Source: Streptomyces sp. DHE7-1
Lineage (GTDB): Bacteria > Actinomycetota > Actinomycetes > Streptomycetales > Streptomycetaceae
Direction of reading: 5' to 3'
Assembly (NCBI GenBank): GCA_016432725.1
Contig: JACJDG010000003.1
Location: 3,906,001 to 3,970,000, forward strand
DNA length: 64,000 bases
In this document: positions 9,055 to 17,253 of the stretch, one piece after another
How positions within the stretch are numbered: position 1 is the first letter of the stretch
Layout: each line of letters starts with the position of its first letter
Translations under genes and position numbers: made by a program
Notes under the pieces: generated by a model
Database searches by the model: none
What the model was told of the DNA's origin: nothing
Seen by the model: only the letters and a program-made list of their open reading frames with translations

Positions 9055-10366
9055 ATGACCGGCCGAGGAGCGCGGCGGCCAGGGCGGGCGTCGTGACGGC
9101 CGCGCTGTGCACCGTGGCCGCGCTGCCGGCCGGGATCGCGGCGGCGGCCGGAGCCCGGGACGCCTACGCCTTCGACCCGCCGGCCGGTTCGTGACGGGCG
9201 CCACCGGCACCGCCGGCGCACCGCGCCTGGAACCGGGCCGTACCTACCGCGACTCCCTTCCGGGCAGCGGCCCGCTCACCTACCGGCTCGACCTCACCGC
9301 CGCCGAGTCCGCGTACGCCCCGGTCACCGCCGTCCCCCCGGCCGGCACCACCGGCAACGCCACCGACGGCATCCGGGTGTCCCTGGAGGACGCGCGCGGC
9401 ACCCGCTGCTCCGCCGCCTCCGCGCTCTTCGGCGCGGGCCTCAGCGCCCGCCCGGTGACCGCCCTGGGACAACGGCAGACCGGCCGCTCACTGTGTCAGG
9501 GAGCCGGAACCTACTACCTGCGCGTCGAGCGCCTGAGCGCCGGCGGCACCGCGAGGGACACGGCCTCCCCGCGCCGCGCTGGGACCTGGAGATCGCACCC
9601 GTCACCGAGCCCGGCCTGGCCGCCGCCGGGCCCACCACCGCGCCCCCGGACCAGAACGACGCCAGCCCCGAGCCGCTCACCGGAGACCCCCGTGACCGCG
9701 CCGGCGGCACCGGGTTCACCTCCGCCCGCCCGCTCGGCCAGGGGTCTGGCGGACCGGCGTCACACCCGGGAGCACCCTCTTCTACAAGGTCCCGGTCGAC
9801 TGGGGCCGCCGGGTGCACGCCGTCGCCGAACTGGACGCCTCCCCGAGCGGCCACGGCTATGTCGGCGGCGCCCTGAACCTCTCGCTGTACAGCCCCGTGC
9901 GCGGATACGTCGACGGCGCCTCCCTCGGCTACACCGGCACCCGCAGGTCCGCGGCCCTCGATCCGCCGCCGCCCGTGGAGTACGCCAACCGGTACGCCGT
10001 CCTCACCGGCGAGAACACGGTGCGCTTCGCCGGCGACTACTACCTCGTGCTGCACCTCAGCGAGAAGATGGCCGGCACCTTCGGCACGGGCCCGTTCCAC
10101 GTGACGCTGCGGGTACGCGTCGACGGGCAGGCGCACGACGGACCGCGATACGCCGGGCGGCCGGAGCCGGGAGACGTCTTCACGGTCACGGAGCAGGACC
10201 GGCGGGCCGCGGCCACCGGCGACACCGGGGCGGCGGCATCGCGATGAAGGCGGTCGCGGCCGGCGGCATCGGCACCGGGACCGCACTGCTGCTGGTGCTG
10301 GGCGGCTGGACCGTCGCGGCCCGGCGGGCTCAGACGCGGGCCAGCGCCCAGAAACCCACGGCGTAA
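9055..10366 (+). CDS. Secreted, C-terminally membrane-anchored protein of unknown function (five apparent frameshifts)
   Basis: About 438 residues after repair. Start ATG 9055 gives a signal peptide (MTGRGARRPGAGVVTAALCT, then VAALPAGIAAAAGA). Then come beta-rich segments: RLEPGRTYRDSLPGSGPLTY, ATDGIRVSLEDARGTRCSAA, GAGTYYLRVERLSAGG, GVTPGSTLFYKVPVDWGRRV, HGYVGGALNLSLYSPVRGYV, and a C-terminal helix GTGTALLLVLGGWTVAARR followed by a basic tail, that is, type I topology. One base is missing at each of 9082-9084, 9176-9178, 9567-9570, 9741-9744 and 10227-10230, all G or C runs; each addition restores a coherent protein. The paired carbohydrate-binding-like or lectin-like look is only an impression. 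It converges with the downstream kinase gene and overlaps it by 37 bases. With five breaks in 1.3 kb, a true pseudogene cannot be excluded. Confidence 0.6.
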
Positions 10367-11863
10367 CAGGCCAGCGCCAGCAGCAGGATCGGTATGGCCG
10401 CCTTCGCCGGGGGCCCGGGCCGCCGGACCGCCCGACGGGCCCGGCGCCCCCGCCCGGACGCGCGCCCGGCCGTCGACCCGGCGTGGGGAACGGCCGCGGG
10501 ACCGGCCGGCCGGGCGGGCGGAGGGACGCGCGGGTCCTGGGCGGTGTACGAGGCGGTGGAGGAATCGGTGCGCGGCGGCGCCCAGGGGACCGGGGCGCGG
10601 AGACCGCCGGGTCCGTCGGAGCCTCCGGGGCGACCGGGAACGCAGGGAAGTCCGCGGCGGCATGCCGGCCGGAATGGAACCCGGGGGAGGGCTCCGGACG
10701 GTGCGCCGGGGTGTGCGGGACGCCCGCGCCCGGCTCCGCGAAGGGAGCCGGCGCACGATCGGCCGGGTACCCGTCGTTCCGCGGCACCTGGGGCGCCGCC
10801 TGCTCCGCACGCCGGACGTACGGCTGAGGGCTCGGCGTCGGCTGCGGCGGCGGAAGATGAAAGCTCCCGGTGTCCGACATCGATCCGGTGCCGGAGCGCT
10901 CCGCCCGGCACTCCCCGCGCCGTCACCGCCGTGGACGCCCGCGGCCGGGGGTGCCTCCCGTACCCGCACCCCGGAAGCGGCTTCCAGCGGTCCTCCGGGT
11001 CCGAACCCGGGCGGAAGCGGACCGAGTTGGTCGAATATCTCGATCAACTCGTCGTCCGGGCCCGGCTCCGGCAGCAGTTCGACGGCCGAGGCGAGCGCCT
11101 TGCGCGCCCCTGTGGCGGTGCGGAACCGGGCCGCCGGATCGGGCTGGAGCAGGCTGGCGACGACCTGCCACAGCGGTTCCGGAACTCCCCTGGGCGGGCC
11201 GGGCGTTCCGTGCTCCTCGAAGTACTGCACCAGCGCCTTGGCGTCCGGCTTGGCACCCTCGAGCAGATACAGGGCGACCAGACCCACCGCGAACAGATCG
11301 GCCGGGAAGTCCGGTTCGGAACCCAGCAGTTGCTCGGGCGCCAGATAACCCGGCGTACCCACCACGAGATTGGTCTCCGTCAGGCGGGGCTCACCGAACC
11401 GCATGGCGATGCCGAAGTCGGACAGCCGCAGGCGAGGGCGGCCGGTTCCGGTGGCCTCGAGCAGCACGTTGGCGGGCTTGATGTCGCGGTGCACGACGCC
11501 CTCCGCGTGCACCGCGGCGAGCCCCGACAGAAGCTGGTCCAGCAGGGTGCACACGAAGCCCGGCGGGAGCGGGCCGTAGTCACCGACGAGATGGACCAGC
11601 GAGCCGCCCCCCACCAGATCCATGGTGAACAGGACCTTGTCGTCGTCGGCCGCCCAACTGGCCGGAGCGAGGACATGCGGATGGTCGATGCGCAGGGCCT
11701 GCTCGCGTACGAAACGCAGCAGCGAGTGGGCGTCGCTCTGCTGGAGCACCTTGGCGGCCACATAGCGCCGGCGCCGGTGGTCCCAGGCACGCCAGACGGC
11801 ACCCACCCCGCCACGCCCGATCGGATCGGCCAGTTCGTACCGGCCGGCGAAGACCTCACCCAT
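10330..11863 (-). CDS. Membrane-anchored Ser/Thr protein kinase (two apparent frameshifts)
   Basis: About 511 residues after repair. Start ATG 11863, 13 bases after GGGGAGGAG. Kinase domain about 1-270: glycine loop GRGGVGAVW, Lys in YVAAKVL, catalytic loop HRDIKPANVLL, SDFGIA, GTPGYLAPEQLL. Then an acidic patch (PGPDDELIEIFDQLGPLPPG), a Pro/Arg-rich linker and a C-terminal hydrophobic helix (AAIPILLLALACYAVGFWAL), so the kinase is tail-anchored and faces the cytoplasm with almost nothing outside. Repairs: one base in the run 10913-10916 (joins to SGTGSMSDTGSFHLPPP) and one in 10585-10588 (joins to APRSPWAPPRTDSSTASY). Hanks-type kinases phosphorylate Ser/Thr of cytoplasmic partners; the substrate is unknown. 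Its 3' end overlaps the convergent secreted-protein gene. Confidence 0.85.
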
Positions 11864-11998
11864 GACAGTCCGCCGCTCCTCCCCAGCCCCCTCGACGAGT
11901 GACACACCCCCGGCCCACCGGGAGACGGTCATTCCCGCGGTCCCCTGGAACACACCCCGGGCCCGGTCCAGGACCCCTCCGAGGACCGGGCGGTGGGA

Positions 11999-12226
11999 TC
12001 AGTTCTGGTGGGACTGGTAGTGGGCGACCGCGTCGGAGGTACGGCCGGCCCCGTAGACCCGGAGGAACTCTGCCAGCTCGGGGTGGGACCGGGCGAGACT
12101 GTCGGCGGCCTCGATTATGTCCCCGGCGGCGGCCACCGAGCGCAGCAGCGACTGGATCTCACGCACCACGCGCTTGACCGTCGGCGCACCGGAACTGTTC
12201 GTCGTATGCGTGGTGTTGCTCAGCAC
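11999..12226 (-). CDS. Small helical protein, partner of the XRE regulator
   Basis: 75 residues from GTG 12226: MLSNTTHTTNSSGAPTVKRV then VREIQSLLRSVAAAGDIIEA and HPELAEFLRVYGAGRTSDAV. Predicted all-helical after a disordered N-terminus; no recognisable domain. The start codon overlaps the end of the upstream regulator gene (stop at 12220-12222), which implies translational coupling and a functional link. Function unknown; it may be an accessory or antagonist of the regulator. Confidence 0.7.
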   Translation of the reverse strand: MLSNTTHTTNSSGAPTVKRVVREIQSLLRSVAAAGDIIEAADSLARSHPELAEFLRVYGAGRTSDAVAHYQSHQN

Positions 12227-12546
12227 CGAGCCCCCTGGGACTTCTTGATCTCGTCCATCCGCTCGGTCGCCTCGGCCGCGCTGACGCTGCCGTCCGCGAC
12301 CAGGGCCGCCAGCTCCTGCAGCAGCTGAACCCGCTGGACCACGGCGGGATTGCCGATCTTGGCGCGCTGGCCGCTCATCAGCTGCGACAGCATCGGGGCC
12401 GACAGCCCGAGCACCGCCGCGAGCCGGGCCTGGTTGAGCCCGAGATCGTCGATGAGCTTACGGAAGAGCGCCCCCAGCGGCTCTCCGTACCAGTTCCGCT
12501 GCAGCTCCCGCGCTCTCGCGGTGGCTTCCTGCTGTGCGGCGTCCAT
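12220..12546 (-). CDS. XRE-family helix-turn-helix DNA-binding protein
   Basis: 108 residues. The HTH is LNQARLAAVLGLSAPMLSQL MSG (about 36-60), with the typical Gln/Ala-x3-Leu-Gly-Leu-Ser spacing, followed by QRAKIGNPAVVQRVQLLQEL and an acidic C-terminal helix. ATG 12546. It forms an operon with the 75-residue protein. An 18-bp perfect inverted repeat lies 32 bases upstream of the start (12578-12595) and is a good candidate for an autoregulatory operator. No ligand-binding domain, so a simple DNA-binding switch. Family call is secure; targets are not known. Confidence 0.88.
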   Translation of the reverse strand: MDAAQQEATARARELQRNWYGEPLGALFRKLIDDLGLNQARLAAVLGLSAPMLSQLMSGQRAKIGNPAVVQRVQLLQELAALVADGSVSAAEATERMDEIKKSQGARC

Positions 12547-12577
12547 TGCGTCTCCCCATCGCTACCCCTGAAACCGC

Positions 12578-12595
12578 GGTTCGCTGTAGCGAACC
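12578..12595. promoter_or_regulatory. Inverted-repeat operator candidate of the XRE operon
   Basis: GGTTCGCTGTAGCGAACC: 8-bp perfect arms around a 2-base centre, 32 bases upstream of the regulator start on the minus strand. Confidence 0.55.
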
Positions 12596-12645
12596 ACGCC
12601 GAGCATCTTACGGAGAGTGGTCATTCGCCGGGACCCCCAATCTTT

Positions 12646-12675
12646 TTGCGGGATACGGGGGTGACCCGGTACTCT
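12646..12675 (+). promoter_or_regulatory. Probable promoter of tRNA-Ala
   Basis: TTGCGG (12646-12651), 18-base spacer, TACTCT (12670-12675), 53 bases before the tRNA. Confidence 0.5.
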
Positions 12676-12728
12676 GGTGCCCGGCGCCCGCCCGGGACGT
12701 GGTTCCTACGGCCGGACGCTTCCTTTCC

Positions 12729-12801
12729 GGGGCCTTAGCTCAGTTGGTAGAGCGCCGTCTTTGCATGGCGGATGTCAGGGGTTCGACTCCCCTAGGCTCC
12801 A
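12729..12801 (+). tRNA. tRNA-Ala (TGC)
   Basis: 73-base cloverleaf. Acceptor GGGGCCT pairs with AGGCTCC, including the G3-U70 wobble that is the identity element of tRNA-Ala. Anticodon loop TTTGCAT carries TGC; T-arm GGGGTTCGACTCCCC. CCA is not encoded. Confidence 0.97.
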
Positions 12802-12808
12802 CCTGGAA

Positions 12809-12850
12809 AAGCCCTCCGAGCTGCGACGACGCAGCTACGGAGGGCTTCTT
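12809..12850 (+). terminator. Intrinsic terminator of tRNA-Ala
   Basis: AAGCCCTCCG-AGCTGCG, loop ACGA, CGCAGCT-A-CGGAGGGCTT then CTT: a 17-pair stem with one bulged A and a weak T-tract. Confidence 0.85.
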
Positions 12851-12869
12851 CGTGGCCTTCTTCGGGCCT

Positions 12870-12883
12870 GTTTCACGTGAAAC
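12870..12883. promoter_or_regulatory. parS: parS centromere site (ParB binding)
   Basis: GTTTCACGTGAAAC is an exact copy of the palindromic 14-mer bound by Streptomyces ParB. Such sites cluster around oriC and load ParB for chromosome segregation. It lies between the tRNA-Ala terminator and the end of the DUF5324 gene, in non-coding DNA. Confidence 0.92.
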
Positions 12884-12953
12884 GGATATGGGGCGGACGA
12901 CCCTCGGGTCGTCCGCCCCGCCGCTGTTTCGGGGAGGGTGGGATACCGCCGGC

Positions 12954-13652
12954 TCAGTCCTTGTCGTCCCGGTCGGCGGCCTCGTCCTCGGCCTGCTTCG
13001 CCTGGACCTCGGGGTCCAGGACCGCGGAGCCACTGCCGTCCACCGCGCTCAGGCCCGACTCCGGCACCTCGGTCGCGGCAGGCGGCTCGACCAGCCAGTC
13101 GGGGTTGGCCTGCTTGTCCCACCACTTCCAGGCCGCGAACGCACCTCCCGCGACCAGGCCCAGCAGCGCCAGCGCCTTCACGGCACGGCCGGCCCGGCAG
13201 CGCCGCTCGTTCCTGCGGGCCAGCTTCCGGATCTCCTCGGCCGTGACCTGGCCGCGCAGCGCGGCCAGAGCGGCGGCACCCCGCGTCGCGGCCTCGTCGG
13301 CCACCGGCGCGGCCGCGGCCACCGCCTGCTCGATCCTCGGACGTGAGTAGTCGGCCGCCTGCCGGGCAGCCTTGCGGGTGCGGACGGCGGCCTCGTGTGC
13401 GGCCATGTCCACCTTCGGCGGTACATGCGCGCGAGCCTGCTCCAGACGCGGGGCGAGCCGGGCGTCGTACTGTTCGCGGGCCTGTTCGGCGGCCTGCGAC
13501 ACCACGGGCGCCAGCCGTACGCGTGCCTCTTGCGCGTAATACGCGGCACGCTCCTTGGCCGTGTCGGCGTAGGGCGCCACCACTTCCGCGGCGTGCAGCA
13601 CGCTGTCCTTCGCCGAGCCGGTCGCGGCGCGCACGCTTTCAATGCGGGTCAC
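12954..13652 (-). CDS. DUF5324 family membrane-associated protein
   Basis: 232 residues from a GTG start preceded by GGAGGAGG. The first 150 residues are Ala/Arg-rich helix (KDSVLHAAEVVAPYADTAKE, EQAREQYDARLAPRLEQARA) typical of coiled-coil, apolipoprotein-like proteins. Then one hydrophobic segment (VKALALLGLVAGGAFAAWKW) and the signature WWDKQANPDWLVEPP, and an acidic tail ending DRDDKD. I recognise the DUF5324 family of streptomycetes. Function unknown; the topology suggests a membrane-tethered coiled-coil. The gene is divergent from the cyclophilin gene. Confidence 0.85.
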   Translation of the reverse strand: MTRIESVRAATGSAKDSVLHAAEVVAPYADTAKERAAYYAQEARVRLAPVVSQAAEQAREQYDARLAPRLEQARAHVPPKVDMAAHEAAVRTRKAARQAADYSRPRIEQAVAAAAPVADEAATRGAAALAALRGQVTAEEIRKLARRNERRCRAGRAVKALALLGLVAGGAFAAWKWWDKQANPDWLVEPPAATEVPESGLSAVDGSGSAVLDPEVQAKQAEDEAADRDDKD

Positions 13653-13892
13653 GGGTTCCTCCTCCTCGGTGGCGTACGGTAATTCGACTTTCCACCCTTT
13701 TACGGATCATGCCTCCCGGGGGCCGGTGCGGCATGCGAGGGCGGGCATATGGGTGCAACAGGGGCCTGTCGACGACACTGCCACGAATCGCCGCCGTGCG
13801 CTCCCTCTCCGCGGAACTCGCCACGGGCCGGGCGCCCCCGACCCCGCCGTGCGAGGATCGGAGGGTTACACGAGGACAACGGAAGGCACACC

Positions 13893-14426
13893 GTGGCCGA
13901 GCAGCTCTACGCCACCCTGAAGACCAACCACGGCGACATCGAGGTACGGCTTTTCCCGAACCACGCGCCGAAGACCGTCAGGAACTTCGTCGAACTCGCA
14001 CAGGGCGAGCGTGAGTGGACCCACCCGGGCACCGGCACCGTGAGCACGGACCGGCTCTACGACGGCACGGTCTTCCACCGGGTGATCAGCGGCTTCATGA
14101 TCCAGGGCGGCGACCCGCTGGGCAGCGGCATCGGCGGCCCCGGCTACGAGTTCGAGGACGAGTTCCACCCGGACCTGTCCTTCAACAAGCCCTACCTGCT
14201 CGCCATGGCCAACGCCGGCCCGGGCACCAACGGCTCGCAGTTCTTCATCACCGTCTCCCCGACGACCTGGCTGAACCGCAAGCACACCATCTTCGGCGAG
14301 GTCACCGACCCGGCCGGTCAGAAGGTGGTGGACGCCATCGCCGCCGTCCCCACCACCAAGCCGAACGACCGGCCGGTCAACGACGTCGTCATCGAGTCGG
14401 TCGTCATCGAGAAGCGCGCCAGCTGA
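13893..14426 (+). CDS. Peptidyl-prolyl cis-trans isomerase, cyclophilin type
   Basis: 177 residues; GTG 13893 with GGAAGG 7 bases upstream. Cyclophilin core: YDGTVFHRVISGFMIQGGDP (catalytic Arg in FHRV, with FMIQGGD), AMANAGPGTNGSQFFITVSP, and WLNRKHTIFGEV. No signal peptide, therefore cytoplasmic. It speeds up proline isomerisation during protein folding. Length and sequence match the single-domain actinobacterial enzymes. The start is chosen because upstream codons in frame lack a ribosome-binding site and conserved sequence (MAEQLYATLKTNHGDIEV) begins here. Confidence 0.95.
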   Translation: MAEQLYATLKTNHGDIEVRLFPNHAPKTVRNFVELAQGEREWTHPGTGTVSTDRLYDGTVFHRVISGFMIQGGDPLGSGIGGPGYEFEDEFHPDLSFNKPYLLAMANAGPGTNGSQFFITVSPTTWLNRKHTIFGEVTDPAGQKVVDAIAAVPTTKPNDRPVNDVVIESVVIEKRAS

Positions 14427-14470
14427 GCGCGGGCGCGCTCGCGCCCCCGGCCCTCACAGGGAACCAAACG

Positions 14471-14502
14471 CCCCGCTCGTCCGTATGGAAGAGCGGGCGG
14501 GG
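14471..14502. other. Imperfect hairpin between cyclophilin and rhomboid genes
   Basis: CCCCGCTC (14471-14478) can pair with GAGCGGG-C-GGGG (14491-14502) with one bulge. No T-tract; possibly a processing or attenuation element. Confidence 0.3.
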
Positions 14503-14542
14503 TAGTGCCGGAGGGAAGGCCCACGACCAGCAAGGGGTGCTC

Positions 14543-15428
14543 ATGGAACACGCCGCAGACCGCACGCACGACGCCCGGAGCGTGCCCGTGTGCTACCGGC
14601 ACCCGGACCGCGAGACCGGCGTGCACTGCACCCGCTGCGAGCGCCCCATCTGCCCCGAGTGCATGGTCAGCGCCTCGGTCGGCTTCCAGTGCCCCGAATG
14701 CGTCCGCGCCGGCTCGGGCACCGGCCACTCTCCCGCAGCCTCCCGCCCGCGCACGGTCGCGGGGGCACGGTGGCGGCGGACCCCCGGCTGGTCACCAAGA
14801 TCCTCATCGGGATCAACCTGGCGCTCTACCTGGTCCAGATGGCCGTCGGCGACAGCTTCACCGACCGGTTCGACCTCGTCGCCCGTGCCCAGATGACCCC
14901 CTTCGGCGCCCTCGAAGGGGTGGCCGAAGGCCAGTACTACCGCCTGCTGACCTCGATGTTCCTGCACGGCGGCTATGTGCACATCCTGTTCAACATGCTC
15001 AGCCTGTGGTGGATCGGCGGCCCCTGGAGGCCGCCCTCGGCCGCGCCCGGTACCTGGCCCTGTACTTCGTCTCGGGCCTCGCCGGCAGCGCGCTCAGCTA
15101 TCTCATCGCCGCTCCCAACCAGCCCTCGCTCGGCGCCTCGGGCGCGATCTTCGGGCTGTTCGGGGCCACGGCGGTGCTGATGCGCCGGCTCAACTACGAC
15201 ATGCGCCCGGTCATCGCCCTGCTGGTGATCAACCTGATCATCACCTTCGGCTGGGGCGGTATCGCCTGGCAGGCTCACATCGGCGGCCTGGTCGCCGGCG
15301 TCGTCACCGGGTACGCCATGGTGCACGCCCCTCGGGAACGGCGGTCACTGATCCAGTACGGCACGTGTGCGCTGGTACTGGCCGTGGTGCTGGTTCTGGT
15401 GCTGGTCAGAACCGCTCAGCTCACCTGA
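14543..15428 (+). CDS. Rhomboid family intramembrane serine protease with N-terminal B-box-like zinc motif (two apparent frameshifts)
   Basis: About 295 residues after repair. Start ATG 14543 with AAGGGGTG upstream. N-terminus: CYRHPDRETGVHCTRCERPI and CPECMVSASVGFQCPECV, a Cys/His zinc-binding module common in actinobacterial rhomboids. The membrane part shows FLHGGYVHILFNMLSLWWIG, catalytic GASGAIFG (Ser) and AWQAHIGGLVAGVVTGY (catalytic His), i.e. the Ser-His dyad and about seven helices. It cleaves transmembrane substrates inside the bilayer. Repairs: G5 run 14761-14765 (gives VAGGTVAADPRLVTK) and C4 run 15021-15024 (gives IGGPLEAALGRARYL). Convergent with crgA across a DnaA-box cluster. 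Confidence 0.88.
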
Positions 15429-15438
15429 CGTCGAACCG

Positions 15439-15649
15439 TTGTCCACAGTGTGTGGTGAATCTTGTGCATACTGTGCGGACACAGCTGTGCCCCCTGCCGC
15501 TCGGATGTGTTTCCGCAGGTGGGGCAGGGGGCGAACGCTCGTCCGGGGACCGGTAGGGCAGTCACACCGGCGTCAACGGCTGAGAGGTTATCCACAGATC
15601 GTAGTCTTTTCCCCAGGAGGGTGTGGACGACGCTCAATCCTGTGGATAA
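15439..15649. promoter_or_regulatory. Cluster of four DnaA boxes in a convergent intergenic region
   Basis: TTGTCCACA at 15439-15447 (+), TTATCCACA at 15588-15596 (+), TCGTCCACA read on the minus strand at 15622-15630, and TTATCCACA on the minus strand at 15641-15649. The gap lies between the 3' ends of the rhomboid and crgA genes, so it is unlikely to be a promoter region. It also contains a hairpin: GCCCCCTGCC (15489-15498) pairs perfectly with GGCAGGGGGC (15523-15532), probably a bidirectional terminator. Confidence 0.75.
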
Positions 15650-15688
15650 CTCAGCGAACAGCCCTGGGCAGAGCCGGCCTGGAGCAGG

Positions 15689-15942
15689 CTACTTCCACTG
15701 GGTGGAGACGCCGAAGCCGGCGGCGATGAAGCCGAAACCGACCACGATGTTCCAGTTGTCCAGACTGTCGATCGGCAACGAGCCGTCCGTGACGTAGAAG
15801 ACGACGATCCAGGCCAGGCCGATGAGGAACATGGCCAGCATGACCGGCGCGACCCAGGCGCGGTTGGTGAGCTTGATGGCCTGCCCCTGCTTCGCGGGCG
15901 GGGCGTGTAGTCGGCCTTCTTGCGGATACGTGACTTCGGCAC
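15689..15942 (-). CDS. crgA: Cell division protein CrgA (one apparent frameshift)
   Basis: 84 residues after repair: MPKSRIRKKADYTPPPAKQG, then NRAWVAPVMLAMFLIGLAWI and VVGFGFIAAGFGVSTQWK, two membrane helices with short ends, exactly the actinobacterial CrgA/UPF0233 layout. CrgA coordinates FtsZ-ring activity with septal wall synthesis; in Streptomyces it restrains sporulation septation. Start GTG 15942. The frame breaks in the run 15900-15903; one extra base joins ADYTP to PPAKQGQAIKL. The location next to rhomboid and the pknB region is the standard actinobacterial context. Confidence 0.92.
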
Positions 15943-16081
15943 GAGGGTCTCTCCTGTCGATGCGCTGCGTGGCCGCGCAGGTAACTGGGTCGGTCCGGGG
16001 CAGCGTACAAGGGGACACTTAGCGCTCCCCGGGCGTCCGTTAGCGTAGTGCTTCCGCGGCGCCGAAGGAGATAAGGGTACG

Positions 16082-16869
16082 TTGAGCAATTCTGCCGACT
16101 CCCCCGGGACGGGATCAACGGGTTCCGGCCCGGTTCGTTCGTCGCGCCTGCGTCCGGCGCGGATTCTCACGGTGGCCGTGTTCGCGCTCGCCGGCCTGAT
16201 CTTCTTCACCAGCTTCAACACGGCCAAGGGCACCGACATCCGGCAGGACGCCTCCCTGCTCAAGCTGTCCGACCTGATCCAGGAGCGCAGCCACAAGAAC
16301 AAGCAGCTCGACGAGTCCAACGCGGCCCTGCGGGACAACGTGGAGTCGCTGGCCGAGGGGACGACGGCAGCACCAGGGCGCAGGACGAGAAGCTGAGCGG
16401 CCTGGAGCGGGGCGCGGGCACCCAGCAGGTCAAGGGCAGCGCGATCACCGTCACCCTGAACGACGCCCCGCCGAACGCCACGGCGAAGCTGCCCGGCTAT
16501 CCCGAGCCGCAGCCCGACTACCTGGTCATCCACCAGCAGGACCTGCAGGCCGTGGTGAACGCGCTGTGGCAGGGCGGCGCCAAGGGCATCAAGGTCATGG
16601 ACCAGCGGCTGATCTCCACCAGCGCGGTGCGCTGCGTCGGCAACACCCTGATCCTCCAGGGCCGGGTCTACTCGCCGCCGTACAAGATCACCGCGGTGGG
16701 TGACCCGGAGCGGCTGCAGCAGTCGCTCGCCGCGAGCAAGGCGATCCAGACGTACATGGTGTACGTCAACGTCTACGGTCTCGGCTGGAAGGTCACCGAG
16801 GACGGGGCGGTGACGCTGCCGGGCTACTCGGGCACCGTGGATCTGCACTACGCGAAGCCGGTGCAGTAG
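16082..16869 (+). CDS. DUF881 membrane protein (one apparent frameshift)
   Basis: About 262 residues after repair, start TTG 16082 preceded by AAGGAGATAAGG. A short cytoplasmic N-terminus, one membrane helix (ILTVAVFALAGLIFFTSFNT), a coiled-coil (LLKLSDLIQERSHKNKQLDE), then the extracytoplasmic DUF881 domain (GSAITVTLNDAPPNATAKLP, VVNALWQGGAKGIKVMDQRL, VNVYGLGWKVTEDGAVTLPG). DUF881 proteins lie in division/cell-wall loci of actinobacteria; biochemical role unknown. The run 16357-16360 lacks one G; with it the frame reads AEGDDGSTRAQDEKLSGLE. The divergent crgA supports a division-related role. Confidence 0.88.
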
Positions 16870-17091
16870 CCATCCGTCCGGGCGCGGGCGGTGCGCGGCT
16901 CCCGCGAAACCGTCACGGCGGGCGTTGAGGTGATCGGCCCCCCGCCACGTACGTCCGGGTACACGCGTCCGGCGGGTCCCCCGCGCTGACCAAGCAGCCC
17001 GCCGAGTCAGGCCAACCAAGGGCTCCACGCCGTTAGTCTGGTGCCGTACGGCGTGGGTTACCGGTGCCGTGGTGAGACGGGAAGGGACGGC

Positions 17092-17253
17092 ATGTACGGC
17101 TGGATCTGGCGGCATCTGCCGGGGAACGTGTGGGCGAAGGCGCTGGTCTCGCTCCTCCTGGTCCTGGCCGTGGTCTACGTCCTCTTCCAGTACGTCTTTC
17201 CCTGGGCCGAACCGCTGCTGCCCTTCAACGATGTGACGGTGGACAACCAGTGA
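17092..17253 (+). CDS. Small single-pass membrane protein
   Basis: 53 residues from ATG 17092 (GAAGGGACGG upstream): MYGWIWRHLPGNVWAKALVS, then LLLVLAVVYVLFQYVFPWAE and a short acidic-polar tail. One membrane helix. Its stop overlaps the GTG of the amidotransferase gene by four bases (GTGA), implying coupling. Conserved at this location in Streptomyces as far as I recall; function unknown. Confidence 0.8.
   Translation: MYGWIWRHLPGNVWAKALVSLLLVLAVVYVLFQYVFPWAEPLLPFNDVTVDNQ

Noticed and set aside
8747..9058. A 103-codon gene after the DLW-39 terminator
   Set aside because: No ribosome-binding site, biased composition and no recognisable sequence; its end merely precedes the signal peptide of the next gene.
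15439..15649. DnaA-box cluster as the replication origin itself
   Set aside because: Only four boxes and no dnaA/dnaN genes flank it; Streptomyces oriC has many more boxes and lies between dnaA and dnaN, upstream of gyrA.
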